Assembly (NCBI GenBank): GCA_021307315.1 | Contig: JAJSPD010000048.1 | Location: forward strand, 300,800-364,799 | DNA: 64,000 nucleotides | Direction: 5' to 3' | DNA from: Bisporella sp. PMI_857 | Taxonomy: Eukaryota; Ascomycota; Leotiomycetes; Helotiales; Helotiaceae | Shown: one piece after another, positions 1 through 10,805 of the stretch | How the letters are laid out: each line of letters opens with the position of its first letter | Numbering within the stretch: the first letter of the stretch is position 1 | The notes under the pieces: generated by a model | Seen by the model: only the letters and a program-made list of their open reading frames with translations | Databases searched by the model: none | Told to the model about the DNA's origin: nothing | Position numbers and translations under genes: made by a program

Positions 1-1058
1 CAGCGGCTTTGGTGGCCATGGGCTTATTGGATCATGTGTATAGCATGCGTTCTACTAGCAATTGCAGGCATGATGTTCATCCCATCAGAGCCTCGTCCTG
101 TATTCGAAGACTCGGCAGGCATGCTCTCGCGTGTTGACTTCGCCGGATCTGTTACAGGCGTCACGGGTCTCGTTCTTATCAACTTCGCATGGAACCAAGC
201 GCCTATAGTGGGCTGGCAGATGCCATATATTTACGTTCTCCTTATTCTTGGGTTCACGTTCATGGGAGGTTTTGCTATCATAGAATCACGTGCTAGATTT
301 CCACTGGTTCCATTCGATCATATGAATACTGATGTTGGGTTCGTACTTGGATGTATTGCCCTCGGCTGGTCGAGCTTCGGAATTTGGTTATACTATGCCG
401 TTCAAATACTTGAAGTATTCCGAGGAGCCAGTCCACTTCTCGTTTCTGGGATGATGGGCCCATTACCATTAAGCGGAATTTGTGCAGCCCTCACCACAGG
501 TACATAATTTCCCTCACCACAATTTGGATCACGCTGACGCACTTTAACCGTAGGATATATTTTGCGCCATGTGCCAGTTAGTCTTGTTATGGTTGTCTCA
601 ATGTTTTCGTTTTCGGTCGGGATAATTCTGATAGGAACGATGCCTGTAGAGCAGAGTTATTGGATCCAAACATTCATATCCTTTATCATTATGCCCTGGG
701 GAATGCATGTACTTAAGTGCCTTTCTCTAAGGAGCATTAAACTAACAAGTACAGGGATATGTCATGGCCAGCCGCAACAATAATCCTGAGCAACGCCCTA
801 CCTCATGAACATCAAGGACTTGCTGCTTCTCTTGTCAATACTGTTGTGAACTATTCTGTGTCTTTGGGCCTAGGATTCGCTGGGACAGTTGAGGTGCATG
901 TGGATGATAGAGGGGCCGAGGTGTTGAAGGGGTATCGAGGAGCACTGCATATGGGTATTGGTCTGGCATGCCTTGGAGCTTTCACATCTGTAATGTTTAT
1001 GCTGAGTACTTTGAGGATACGGAGGCAACCCAGAAAAGAAAGCAAAACTAACCCTTAG
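1..1058 (+). CDS. MFS transporter, DHA2/ATR1-like, 3' part (5' end outside window)
   Basis: C-terminal part of a 14-TM proton-coupled major facilitator of the plasma membrane, of the type annotated as aminotriazole/borate resistance (ATR1, YOR378W). Exons are <1-499, 554-704 and 755-1058. The frame is open from base 1, so the gene starts upstream. Visible are several hydrophobic segments, the PWGMDMSWPAATIILSN stretch and the HEHQGLAASLVNTVVNYS motif typical of late helices in this family. Intron 1 (500-553) is GT-AG with a CTGAC branch site. Intron 2 (705-754) only gives the conserved GMDMSWPAAT reading if spliced from a GC donor; it has an ACTAAC branch site. The C-terminus is a short basic tail. 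Substrate cannot be told from sequence. The family call is firm; the exact subfamily is inference. Confidence 0.88.
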
Positions 1059-1171
1059 GGCTCCCACCAATTTCTCCTTCTAGCAAATATAGGATTCTGA
1101 CCTTGAATACTGGTTTTACCACATGGTGAAATCTGACGTCTAATAAAATATTAACTCGCAGAGCTATTTAG

Positions 1172-3266
1172 TCACGGAATGGGTACGATCGCACATACCC
1201 CAGTGACGGAGTAGCTATCCTCGGTAAGCGTAATGGTCTCGAGTTTGCACTTCCATTCATTAAGTGGGTCGATGGCCTCCTCATTCAGTAACCCGGTGAC
1301 ATAGGTCCCACAGATTAGCCTATAGTAATCATCTGATTTTCGAAGATTCATTGGAGTGCTACATCCGAGTAAGAATGAGATAAGATTACCGGCTCTTACT
1401 TGAATCCCCTTAGGGCAGCAGACTTATGCTACATACCCTTTATCCGTCAGGATCAACTGATCCGCGTCTCGGTAGCAACCTTGCACGAGTTTGAGGAATT
1501 CAGAAACGGCCCAATTCATGTCTTCAGCCCCGTGAATATCTTTAAGAATGTTACCCATTCTGTTGAGATCTGGAGACAAATCGTTTTGCATACAGTGCTG
1601 CCTACCATCTAAAGTACACGTAAGGCACGCTTCCCAGTGACTTCTTCTAACATCATTGTGCGAACCATAAGGGTTGATTTTCTGCAGACGATGCCAAACT
1701 CTCTCTACAGATGCCTTTAACTTAGCTGACAGCTGACGTTTAAATATCGATCCGAAGAGTAAGGTATCTGACTGAACTCCGAAGCTTCCAAATACTGGAA
1801 ACAGGGACCATCAACAATCATGGCAATAGAGTTCCATACCAAACCCTGTGCTTCTAGAATTTCAAATCTTCAGAGAAGGTCGCTTGGGCATTAAGGTCAT
1901 TTGATGCATGATTTCATTCGTTCTCTTCCCAAGAGAAAGGATAGGAGCTTAGCCTGCCAAGCTGTGATATTGTGCAGTCTAGTGTCCACGAAGACTAACC
2001 CATGCGTAAACAGCAGTCATCGATCCTAGATCTTAAGAAAACATGGTTTTATGTTCAAATTATAGCTTAAATCTGAGAATTTTTATGGCGGAAGGTGGCG
2101 GACTATTGACTTGGTTAAACATACTATGATGAGCGGTCTTGTGCCTCATAGAACCTAGTATTTCAAGCTTTTTAGTTGTTTCTAGAATATATTTAACTAA
2201 GCTTGAGTACACACTAGTGGCTCTGGTGCTTTATAATCGATAGTAACTGAGCCGTAACCTATACTGCTTTGTGCAACGTGAAATGAAACGTCTAAGTTAG
2301 AATTTATTACTAAACCAAGAATTGAAAAGATCTTATCCCTAAGGTCTATAGCTTCAAAATCTCAATTGAATCTCAAAAGACGGTAAATAGATCTGAGTCC
2401 ATGCTCTGCCAATATTTCTAAATGGATTAGCCGCATCAAGCCTATGCGAAGATCTATCGCACTATCCATTGGGGGAAATATGTAGTAGCAATAAAAATAA
2501 GCGGTGGCCAGCACCTGCCAACAATGCACTTGTGCGGCTCCGCCGTGAAACATTCTATAGATATCTTTCGGGCCTAGAATATACTCTTGTACCACCCAGC
2601 AGCGATTAAACTATCTTCTCGATAACAGTCTGATTAGGGCTCTCGTTCGTTCGAAGAAAGAGTGCATCAGTCCTAACCATAATGGTCCAGGTTTTCTGCT
2701 TTGTGAAGTCCGCTTTGCTAAAATCAGTTACGAATTTCATAGCAAAATTATTATCATCTTTTTCCAGCCCCAGCCAAACAACCAGATGACCTGCGTTGGT
2801 ATATATGCAACTCATCAACATAATTTGGCGAGCCTGTTCGCCTAAATAATCTTGGTTGATGCAGATAACATCAGCCCATATTTTCCTTCTGCCGGCAAGA
2901 ATACTCTCTAAAAATGAATCATCATACGCTTCTCGACTTGAGTCTATCGCTTCTTGCTGGACTATCAAATTTCGCAGCTCGTCAATCTCCTCCTGATTGA
3001 CAGCGCTCGGATAATGTAGTTGACGCAAAGCCGCCTCCAGATATGGCGTTACAAGGGTGTGGCAAGCATCGATCTCAATCATTTGACTTGGGACCTCACC
3101 GTCCCACGCATAGGAAAAAGCCATATAGTCCGAGTAGTCCGAGTAGTCCGCGACCGATAGAGTAAGCAGCTGACATCTGAATGGATCATCTCTCTTGCTC
3201 GGGAAAGAGCTCTAAAATTCCGATCAGTCCTTCGAGAAGCGAGTATTGGCACTTTGGAAGAGACAT
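1172..3266 (-). pseudogene. HET-domain (heterokaryon incompatibility) pseudogene
   Basis: Reading the minus strand frame by frame gives a nearly full-length HET protein, about 690 codons, cut by several frameshifts and stops. In order: start at 3266 (MSLPKCQYSLLEGL), a frameshift near 3200, DDPFRCQLLTLSVADYSDY, then FSYAWD and IWADVICINQD (HET core, 2606-3124), a frameshift at about 2605, RCWVVQEYILG, an in-frame TAA at 2362-2364, DLRDKIFSILGL just after it, a frameshift near 2200, PSWT-like and FxAS-like stretches near 1990-1850, and the C-terminal part TDKGYVA...LRKSDDYYRLICGTYV...GLLNEEAID ending at 1172. Intact relatives act in allorecognition and cell death. Stops and single-base shifts are spread over the whole length, so this is an old inactive copy and not a gene with unusual introns. 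A GAGTAGTCC-type triplication lies near the 5' end (3127-3150). Confidence 0.85.
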
Positions 3267-3632
3267 GATACCGACGCCGATGTTGAATTGGATGAAGAAG
3301 TTACAATGTTAATAATGCTAACTGGCTGGCTAGAGGATGTTTGTGGTGCCTTACACTTTGTGCAATTGGCTGCTGCTATCATGACTGGTTAAGCACAGTC
3401 GGTGGTGTTGACACATATGACAGAAGAGTATTGGATATAGAAAATGAGGACGATACATGTTCGGAGACAGAATCCTAATGACAACCCGAACATGAGAAGT
3501 TGTCCTTACATGTCACAGCGGCGGGAGAAACTGCGTGGCGACGAGAACGAAAAAGCCTCAAGTGCAACTGACGCTACCTTATTCTATGGACGTACATTCG
3601 TAATTTATTGCAGATCTTTGATATCTTGCGCC
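3267..3632. other. intergenic, no gene seen
   Basis: Between the 5' end of the HET pseudogene and the 3' end of the adenylation-domain gene. Only a short, composition-driven open frame (3444-3641) with no recognisable protein features. Confidence 0.5.
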
Positions 3633-5451
3633 TTAGAGTAAAGACAATGTGCTGTCATTATTCAGCTTCCCGCTGACTCCCAGAGACACCTCATCACCGA
3701 CTACGGCTGGACCTCTGACAGCAATCTATACAACATTAGCGCTCCTTCAATACATATATATATTTGGATTGCCACGTGCTTACCTCTCCTGCAGATATTG
3801 TATCTGTGGTCTTGTACTCTTTTGTATCCTTGAAATAAATTTCAACACTGGTAACAGGGGCACCAAAATGCGAGTATTTATTTTTGCCATCATCCACTCT
3901 ATAATCGTAAATTCCCGTTTGAGTGATGGCACCAGCCACTTTCGGAGCCGTCAGAGCATATATAGTCCTCGCTCCAAGAAAAATGCGCAGATCGGACAAT
4001 GTTTCTGCGCTCAGTGCAGGTGACTCAACCCCCAATTGCTCGGAGACATACACCAAACGCAAGTTCCCGGGTGTGGTACCAATGATCGGACGGAGAGAGT
4101 CATAAAAGCGGGAAAAAATGGTCGCCACAGGCATAACACCTTGCTGAACCAAGGTGCGTGTTTGAGACCAGTGTAGGACACGCTGGAGAGTGGAGTTTAT
4201 CTTCGCGAATGTCTCGGAGTGGGTTTTGGCGAGGATGGCGGATGAGGCTACGATAATGGTTGGTGCAATTCCTTGGGAGGCGAATACTAGATCTGGGCTG
4301 CGGCCAGCTACTGAGTTTAAAGCTACGGATGCGTTCGAATAGAGCGCAGCGAGCGTCAAGACAAGGGGATATATATTTGTCAATGAATCTGCGGGTAGGA
4401 ACAAATCGGAGTGATTTATTCTTTGATTAGTTGGAATCGAGGTGAGTTGACCGGCGATGCCAGCGATTAGATTCTCCTGGCTATACTTGATAAGCTCTCC
4501 AGAAGGCCAGAATGCGATTACCTTCTTTAATTCCTTGGGAGTGGTATCAATCGCTGGTAAATCGGTGCCTGAGGATGGATCCGCGTCTTGAGCAATGTCC
4601 TGCCAGGTCGAAACATTAACTGCACCGCCTGTGCCGCGAGGAACCTCATTCCAGTCGAGGTGTGAATTACCTTCATCCACAACCCATATAAGCTGTTGCA
4701 GGGCAGGATAACTCTTGGTAATAACATCGAAAGGGAAGGATCCGACAGCAGCCACAACCGTATCAGCCTTCGACTGCTTGAGAAGAGATACAAGTTTGTC
4801 AATATGCTCGTCGTATGGCACTAATATGGGTGTAAGATCATAAAACGCGCAGGCGAATAAGCTGGTAAGAAACTCGACAGAGTTGGGAAGATAAATGGCC
4901 ACGTTCTGTCCGCCGTTCTGTTTGATATGTTGACCAATAAGGTTGATCTGTTTCGTTATTTCAGCTATGATATATTAGTGTATGCTTGAATCAAGCGTGC
5001 GAGAGGTAAAAAATGTACCAAGATTATGCTTGACCACATTCTCCGTTCCAAGTATTGTTGAGATTGTGCCAATATGACCAGTCTCCTTCCCCTCTCGGTC
5101 CACTTCACCAGTAACCACTTTTCGCCAAATATCTCTTAAGTCTCCGTCACGACCACGGCTCCATTTTGAGGCGTCTGGATCCTTCACATTAAGCCCAGAG
5201 TAGAGAGGCATGCCGTGAGATGCGGAGTGTGATCTAAAAACCGATGATTCTCCTGGTTGCCGCACAGGTGCAGCTTGCGCTTGCCGAGCTAGTAGCATAG
5301 GATGTACATCTGGGTCTCGGGTAGTAAAGACTTGATAGGCAAAGAGAGCAATGCATGATGCAGCTATAAGGGTTGTATAGATGTCCCACTGTCCTAATAC
5401 TCCCGTTATCGTTTGGTCGAGCCTGAGCATGATATTGTCACCAGCCCCCAT
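3633..5451 (-). CDS. membrane-anchored AMP-binding (acyl-CoA synthetase-like) protein, degenerate ATP site
   Basis: Exons (minus strand) 5451-5019, 4964-3784 and 3725-3633, phases agree; predicted 568 aa. Introns 4965-5018 (ACTAAT branch) and 3726-3783 (GCTAAT branch) are GT-AG. The last exon reads IAVRGPAVVGDEVSLG and then stops. An N-terminal helix (about residues 20-42, TLIAASCIALFAYQVF) suggests membrane anchoring. The conserved start of the domain follows (HPMLLARQAQAAPVRQPGE, SKWSRGRDGDLRDIW, QINLIGQHIKQNGGQNVAIYLP), then an adenylate-forming fold. The usual nucleotide loop (TSGTTG-like) is replaced by FWPSGELIKYSQEN, and the chain ends soon after the GE-x-x-RGP motif, so the mobile C-terminal AMP-binding subdomain is absent. 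Membership in the fungal 'AMP-binding enzyme' family is well supported; ligase activity is doubtful. Divergent from POM34, 484 bases apart. Confidence 0.88.
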
Positions 5452-5935
5452 GATGGCGGATGCAAACCAAAACCTTCAGATGGTATTCAACAGTGTATTG
5501 TTGTAAGCCAAAGTGTATAATAGACTGTATCGTAAGGTGGTCGGAAAGAGTTAAGAGGTGCTTTGAGGTGGATGGGCGTTCACTGAAACCGGCTGTTATT
5601 GTGGGGGAGCTTCAGCCGGCGCTAAAATGACTGGGGTTGGAGAAGCCCTTGAATCAACCCCGTCGTCAAAACAAAAACCGTGAACGAGATCAACAACTAG
5701 ACAATCGATCTTCTCGCCAACGACCGCGATTTGCGCTGCCCCGCGACAATGCTAACCTAGGAATCTAATAAAACAGAGTACTTGCTCACGCACTGCCTGT
5801 ACCTTATCTGTGGCAAATCTAGCTACCAGAGTAAGATCTCCCTGCGACCTCTTTGCTGACATTCGTCCAGATCCCAAGCTGATATTGAATAGCCTGTTTG
5901 AGGAGAAAGTGAGCTCTTGCTCATAGACGCTCATT
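5452..5935. promoter_or_regulatory. bidirectional upstream region between the AMP-binding gene and POM34
   Basis: The two start codons face away from each other with 484 bases between them, so both promoters and 5' leaders must lie here. No clear TATA box or operator can be named. A short minus-strand open frame (5752-5934) looks incidental. Confidence 0.5.
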
Positions 5936-6770
5936 ATGGCTACCCAATTTTCCCGTCCGTCAACTCCTCTGAGTCAGGCAGCTACACCGTCAACACCAGT
6001 GGGAGGAGCTTGGAGACATCCCCAGATCGAGGAAATTTCGAGACGGCAGAATGCATCTAGCTTTACGGATAGGAACGTGAAGAATATTGGATACAATACC
6101 GCAGGCTTGATTGCGGTATGGGTCTTGGGGCGATTACTCTCATCTACGTACGATATTCATTTCAGCGTTTCTGCATTGGCTAATGGATCATCACAGCTTC
6201 CCAAGTTTGTTCCAAAGTGGGAGCGCGCTCGATCCATATGCTCTATATATCTACCATGGTGTCCAAATTATATTCGTCTACAATGTTATCATCGCATTCT
6301 CACCTCTATTCCGGACCAAAGATGATCTATCAGATATACCGCTCACTCCTGCCCAAAGAAAGCTTCTAGGGCTTCCACCAACATCGAAACCACCTACGCC
6401 CGGCTCTCAATATAGCACACCGCCACGCTTTCCAAGGTCGTCAACACCTCTCAGCGGTTCGCCGGCAGGAAAGCCTGGCAGCTATAATAATTCGCCTCTA
6501 TCTGGAACGCCAAGACGAGAATCGTCATCGTTTGCTTCTGGAGCAATACCTTTTATACAGAAGGTAAATGGAGGGCTCAATGGATCAAGGAGGGCTTCCT
6601 ATGGATCTTCAAGTCCCCTCGGGGCTGCCAATTCGAGGGGAGTAAGTAATGTTCCAGAGACGCCCGCTACGCCAACTCCAGCCGTAGGAAAGGGAGCAAC
6701 AGTCGGATTGTCTAATAAATGGCTGTATGATACTGGAAGGAGGAATTCAGGGTCTCGACTCTACACATAG
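5936..6770 (+). CDS. POM34: nucleoporin POM34 (pore membrane protein)
   Basis: Fungal integral nucleoporin of the nuclear pore membrane ring, partner of NDC1 and POM152. Exons 5936-6147 and 6197-6770; the 49-base GT-AG intron has a GCTAAT branch site and restores one 261-aa frame. Features: a Ser/Thr/Pro-rich N-terminus, the segment HPQIEEISRRQNASSFTDRN, a first hydrophobic stretch (NTAGLIAVWVLGRLL, about residues 55-71), a second (ALYIYHGVQIIFVYNVIIAF, about residues 85-110), then the diagnostic block DLSDIPLTPAQRKLLGLPP. The tail is low-complexity, rich in Ser/Pro/Thr/Gly with several TP and SP dipeptides, and is probably a disordered nucleoplasmic or cytoplasmic region. Assignment rests on the two-TM layout plus the IPLTPxQRxLLGL motif. 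An alternative splice at 6112 would break the frame. Confidence 0.85.
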
Positions 6771-7084
6771 GCCTGGAGTTTGGTTGTTATTAGACTAGTG
6801 TACAAGCGTGGATACCCGTATGATGCCACATATCACAATAGAAGCATTGAAAAAACGTGACTGCTATTGAATCTGACTGTCCAGTTACACAGTGTGGTCT
6901 TCACCTCACAATCACTATAATACTCTAACATAGCGTAACTAGTTTCAGTCCATCCAAACTCTTGATCTTCTGCCCCACATCACGTGTAGTTGACAAGGCT
7001 GTGGCTGGAACCTCATCTTTGAACGGCTTGTACCAGCTAGTTCAATCCAGATTTTACAACAACAAATGACAGATACGGATCAGG
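6771..7084. other. intergenic between POM34 and HID1 genes
   Basis: 314 bases holding the 3' end of one gene and the upstream region of the next, both on the plus strand. No other feature seen. Confidence 0.5.
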
Positions 7085-10000
7085 ATGGGAGCCTCTGATT
7101 CGAAGCTTGTCTTCAAGCAAGGGATTTTCAGGCTCTCCGAAGATAAAGTCATACCTGCTGATGATCCATACTGGGCTTCTGTAAATATTTCTAGTCTCAT
7201 TGTATCGGCTTAATTACTTACTTCTCATAGTTCTGGGAGCTTCCCGAGTCTGCAGAAGATGTCTTCAGCCTCTTCTCCTCCGCTGATATTCGAAGAACGC
7301 GCGATAACGCATTGGAAAATCTGGAAACCTTGATACTTGCTATAACGAGTCGACTCTTTATCCTCCGGCATCATCCTTCTTTTCCTGATCTCGAGTTCGC
7401 CCCCGAGCGAGATGCGCTGAATTGTATAAGAGTCTTAACACGCATTTTACCGTTCATATACGAGGCAGATCAATTGCAGGCGTGGGAGGACAAATTCTTC
7501 TGGGGGGTTAGGAGAAAACGAACACGGTAGGATATTTGACTCACCTGAGTAGCGCGCCCGATCAATAAGCTTATGAACTATCAGGAAAGCAGCATTGGCT
7601 CGAGATGTCCTCTTTGACGAGTCACAGGAGGAACTCGCGAAACTCGAGGCCGCCGGGGAAGAATTTGAAGAAGTCAAACCACTAGCAGAAGAATTAATCG
7701 ATACCCTTATCGACATGTTATTTTTTGCCGATTTCACCTTACCCAAGTCAGCTAATAATAAAAGTAAGGTGTCCTATGCGATTTGGCAAACCGGGGTTGG
7801 ATGTAATACGGCTGTTGGAACGAGTAAGGAGTTTGAGAGCAACCGCACGGAGATATTACGCCTGCTTTTGACTATAACGAGTCGAAGCATGTATATGTCC
7901 GCCACTTTATTGCCTGTTCAAGGTGTCAAAGCAATTACATATATTGTGACATGTCCGGATAAGCAGGTGGTGCTATCGGTGTTGTGCTCTCTATTGAATA
8001 CGGTACACTGTCTATGCCAAAAGAGTGAGCTTCGAGCTAATATATTGTACAGACTTTAAAATACAACCCGGCAAGCTGGCGAGTGCCGTATAATGTTCAA
8101 GTCTTCAAAGACCCAAAGCAGATATTAGTGGCTTATTGTTTACAGGTAAGGACAACCTTCTTAATCGATATCATGGCTAATAAAGCTAGTTTTTGCTTGT
8201 AATACTCCTCTATCCCATCCCAGAGTCCGACCCTGCTCATCTAAAGAAAAGTGAGTTTTTCTGCTATGCAGTAGCAGATTAATTCTGACGATAACAGATT
8301 ATTTCCGGCACTTTCTGGGTCGGTTACATCGTCCTCAAGACTTCCAATTTCTTGTGGATGGCATGACTAGAATTCTCAACCAGCCACTTCAAGCTACTAC
8401 GTCATATATCCCAGGCAGTCAATCGAATGCAAAATGCTCCTCAGAGATGATTATGCTATTTTGGGAAATCACACAATGCAATAAGCGCTTCCGGTCTTTC
8501 ATCATAGATACAGATCGGTCACACGATTTCATCGTTCTCATTATTTTTTATGCATTAGAGTATAAGCTAGACCCTTCGAAGCAGGGTATCGTGCGAATGT
8601 GTGCTTTCTTATTACAGACGATGAGTGTCGAGTCAAATTTCGGAAAGAATCTCAATAAGAAATTCGAGGCTCAAGATACTCTCCCGCCTAGCATCCGTTT
8701 GCAATCATTCAATGGGACTTATGCTGATTTTCTAGTACATGTAAGTCTCATACCGAGCACATCCTTTGTGAATATAATTCTAACACCTATAGTCTATATA
8801 CAACATAATCTCGACCAGTCAAGGAAAGCTTACAGCCATCTACCCAGCACTATTAGCCGTCATTAATAACATTGCTGCACATCTCGAGAACCTTAGTGCT
8901 TCCGCCTCGGCCAAACTACTACAACTATTCTCCTCGATGTCATCCCCTAGCTTCTTGCTTGTCAATGATAGCAATCATGAGCTTCTTCGGTCTCTACTAG
9001 AGAGCATGAATGCGATCATCGAACATCAGTATATTAGTGAGTTTTGCTAACCCCTGTTTATGATAAGTTGATTTCCTCGAGCACAAGGCATGATCCACTC
9101 TGAGCTCTGCATGGAGCCTCACAGGGCGGGGCTAAGTAGTCTCTTCATACCAAAGCTGGTGTTCAGTCAAGAAACTAGCATGAACTTAGACCCTTCCCGG
9201 GTTTTCTACTTTCCGTTCAATGCTAATGCTCCGGAAGAGAATCCAAATTTTATCTATGCGATTGTACGAAATCAGAAGAGATTTGATGGTAGGAATTCTG
9301 CTTCTACCGCTTTTTGATTTATTTGACAGTCTATAGCTTTACGCTCTTTCACATTAGAAAGTGGGCAGGAGGAAATAGAGCGACGGAACAGACGGAGAAA
9401 AGAAAGGGGAGCTGAGCCTTCAGATCCACTCGCTAGTGACAGCCGAAGAGGCTCTGTGGACAGCCTTCGAAGTCCAACCACAACCCTCCAACGAGCACCA
9501 ACGTTAAGCAATGTCCCTGAGGACGGTACCTTCGCGATCGGGGATGACGAGGATGATGATACCGATGATGATCATCGGCCAACTCCCGCTGACTCGCATA
9601 CACCATCTCGCGCATCTTCAGTCTCATCAAACGTAGATGATGCCGTCCCAACTCAGCTTCGCGGAATGTCAGAGAAGGCCAGAGGGAAGATGCCTGGTGA
9701 GCCTTCTATCTCCTTCATAATTACCTCTGACTAACGACATATAGTTGGCATGCCCACATTTTCCCGCCAAAACAGCGTGACCAGTCTAAGCAGCTACGCA
9801 GCACCTGGCTACTCATCTACCGGCGCCTTCGAGCCCACCGCCGAATGGATCGAATCCTGGCTGCCTGAGCTACCTCTACACACCATCCTCACGCTGCTTG
9901 ACCAACTCGCACCTGCGATGCCTCGTATCAACGTGCTTACTGACAGCCCGAACGCGAACATCATCAAGATCCTCAGCGAGGCACGCATCCGGGGTATCGA

Positions 10001-10310
10001 CCCGTCACCTATCCGCATCCAATACTTCGAGTGGTCGCCGCTCTCGTTGGGCTGGTACGAGTCCTTGCTCTGGGGTTTCATCTTCACAAGCGAGATGCAG
10101 GTCGCGAAAGGTACGGTTGGCGTGTGGAATGGGACAGGTATCAAGCTATTTCGCGTCGAGTCTGTCGCGGCACAAGGACCGACGCTGAGCTCGCCGCGGG
10201 GAGCGGTGGATGCTGTGGGGAGCAATATCGTGAGCCGGATTGGAAGCATCAACCTGCGAGGAGGGGACGCGCAAGGTGGCGGGACAACAGGGTTACGGAA
10301 CCCCGTCTGA
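7085..10310 (+). CDS. HID1: HID1/Ftp105-like Golgi trafficking protein
   Basis: Orthologue of HID1 (high-temperature-induced dauer formation protein 1; fission yeast Ftp105), a large peripheral Golgi protein of the HID1/dymeclin family involved in secretory sorting. Ten exons: 7085-7180, 7231-7526, 7585-8002, 8053-8145, 8190-8250, 8298-8740, 8793-9036, 9088-9288, 9337-9696, 9745-10310; nine GT-AG introns of 44-58 bases, all phases agree, 925 aa. Start MGASDSKLVFKQGIFRLSED is typical, including a possible N-myristoylation glycine after Met. Conserved stretches include DDPYWASFWELP, AWEDKFFW, SVLCSLLNTTLKYNPASWRVP, ENPNFIYAIVRNQKRFDALRSFTLESG and, near the C-terminus, PTAEWIESWLPELPLHTILTLL. 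The middle (about residues 650-720) is acidic and Ser-rich, probably disordered. No lesion seen. Confidence 0.92.
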
Positions 10311-10805
10311 ACTGATTGGGAGCATCAGTTTTCAGGAGAAGGCATCGTCGATCTATAATTCCAGATTCAGCGCTGGCGTTCAAGGGTACAAGGATGATAG
10401 TGAAATGGGAATGACTAATCAGCCAATACTTGATTTTTGAGCGGCTTGGCGTGAAATCTGCAACTGTTTCAGGTTTTCTGTTTGTCTTCTATCCAATCAT
10501 GCTTCAACATGAAATGTGGCTGTGCAAGGGTAATCTTTCCCTGAACAAGGGAAGATCGGTTTTCGGACAGGGTGGCTAATCCCCGGTCTTTCAACTGTGG
10601 CCCTGCATAAGCGCGGAAAGCCACAATATCGACGCCACACCTGTTTTATTTAAGGTTTGCTTTTCCTGTACAGGCGTTAGTGAAAAGGTAGCTGTGCGAC
10701 AAATATTCTTTTTCTTCCCCCCAGCTCGTTAGCTTCCCCCAATTCTTGCTCGGATGTCTCGGTAGGAGCCTCAGTGAGATATCCATATATGTCATAAAAG
10801 TAGCA
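10311..10805. other. intergenic, upstream of the epoxide-hydrolase-like gene
   Basis: 495 bases with the end of HID1 and the leader of the next gene, including a C/T-rich tract (10709-10742) shortly before the start codon, as in many fungal promoters. No other gene seen. Confidence 0.5.

Noticed and set aside
6112..6165. Alternative POM34 intron from the GTATGG donor
   Set aside because: It gives the wrong phase; the 6148-6196 intron restores the frame and has a branch site.
9809..10252. 147-codon minus-strand open frame
   Set aside because: Antisense shadow of the last HID1 exon.
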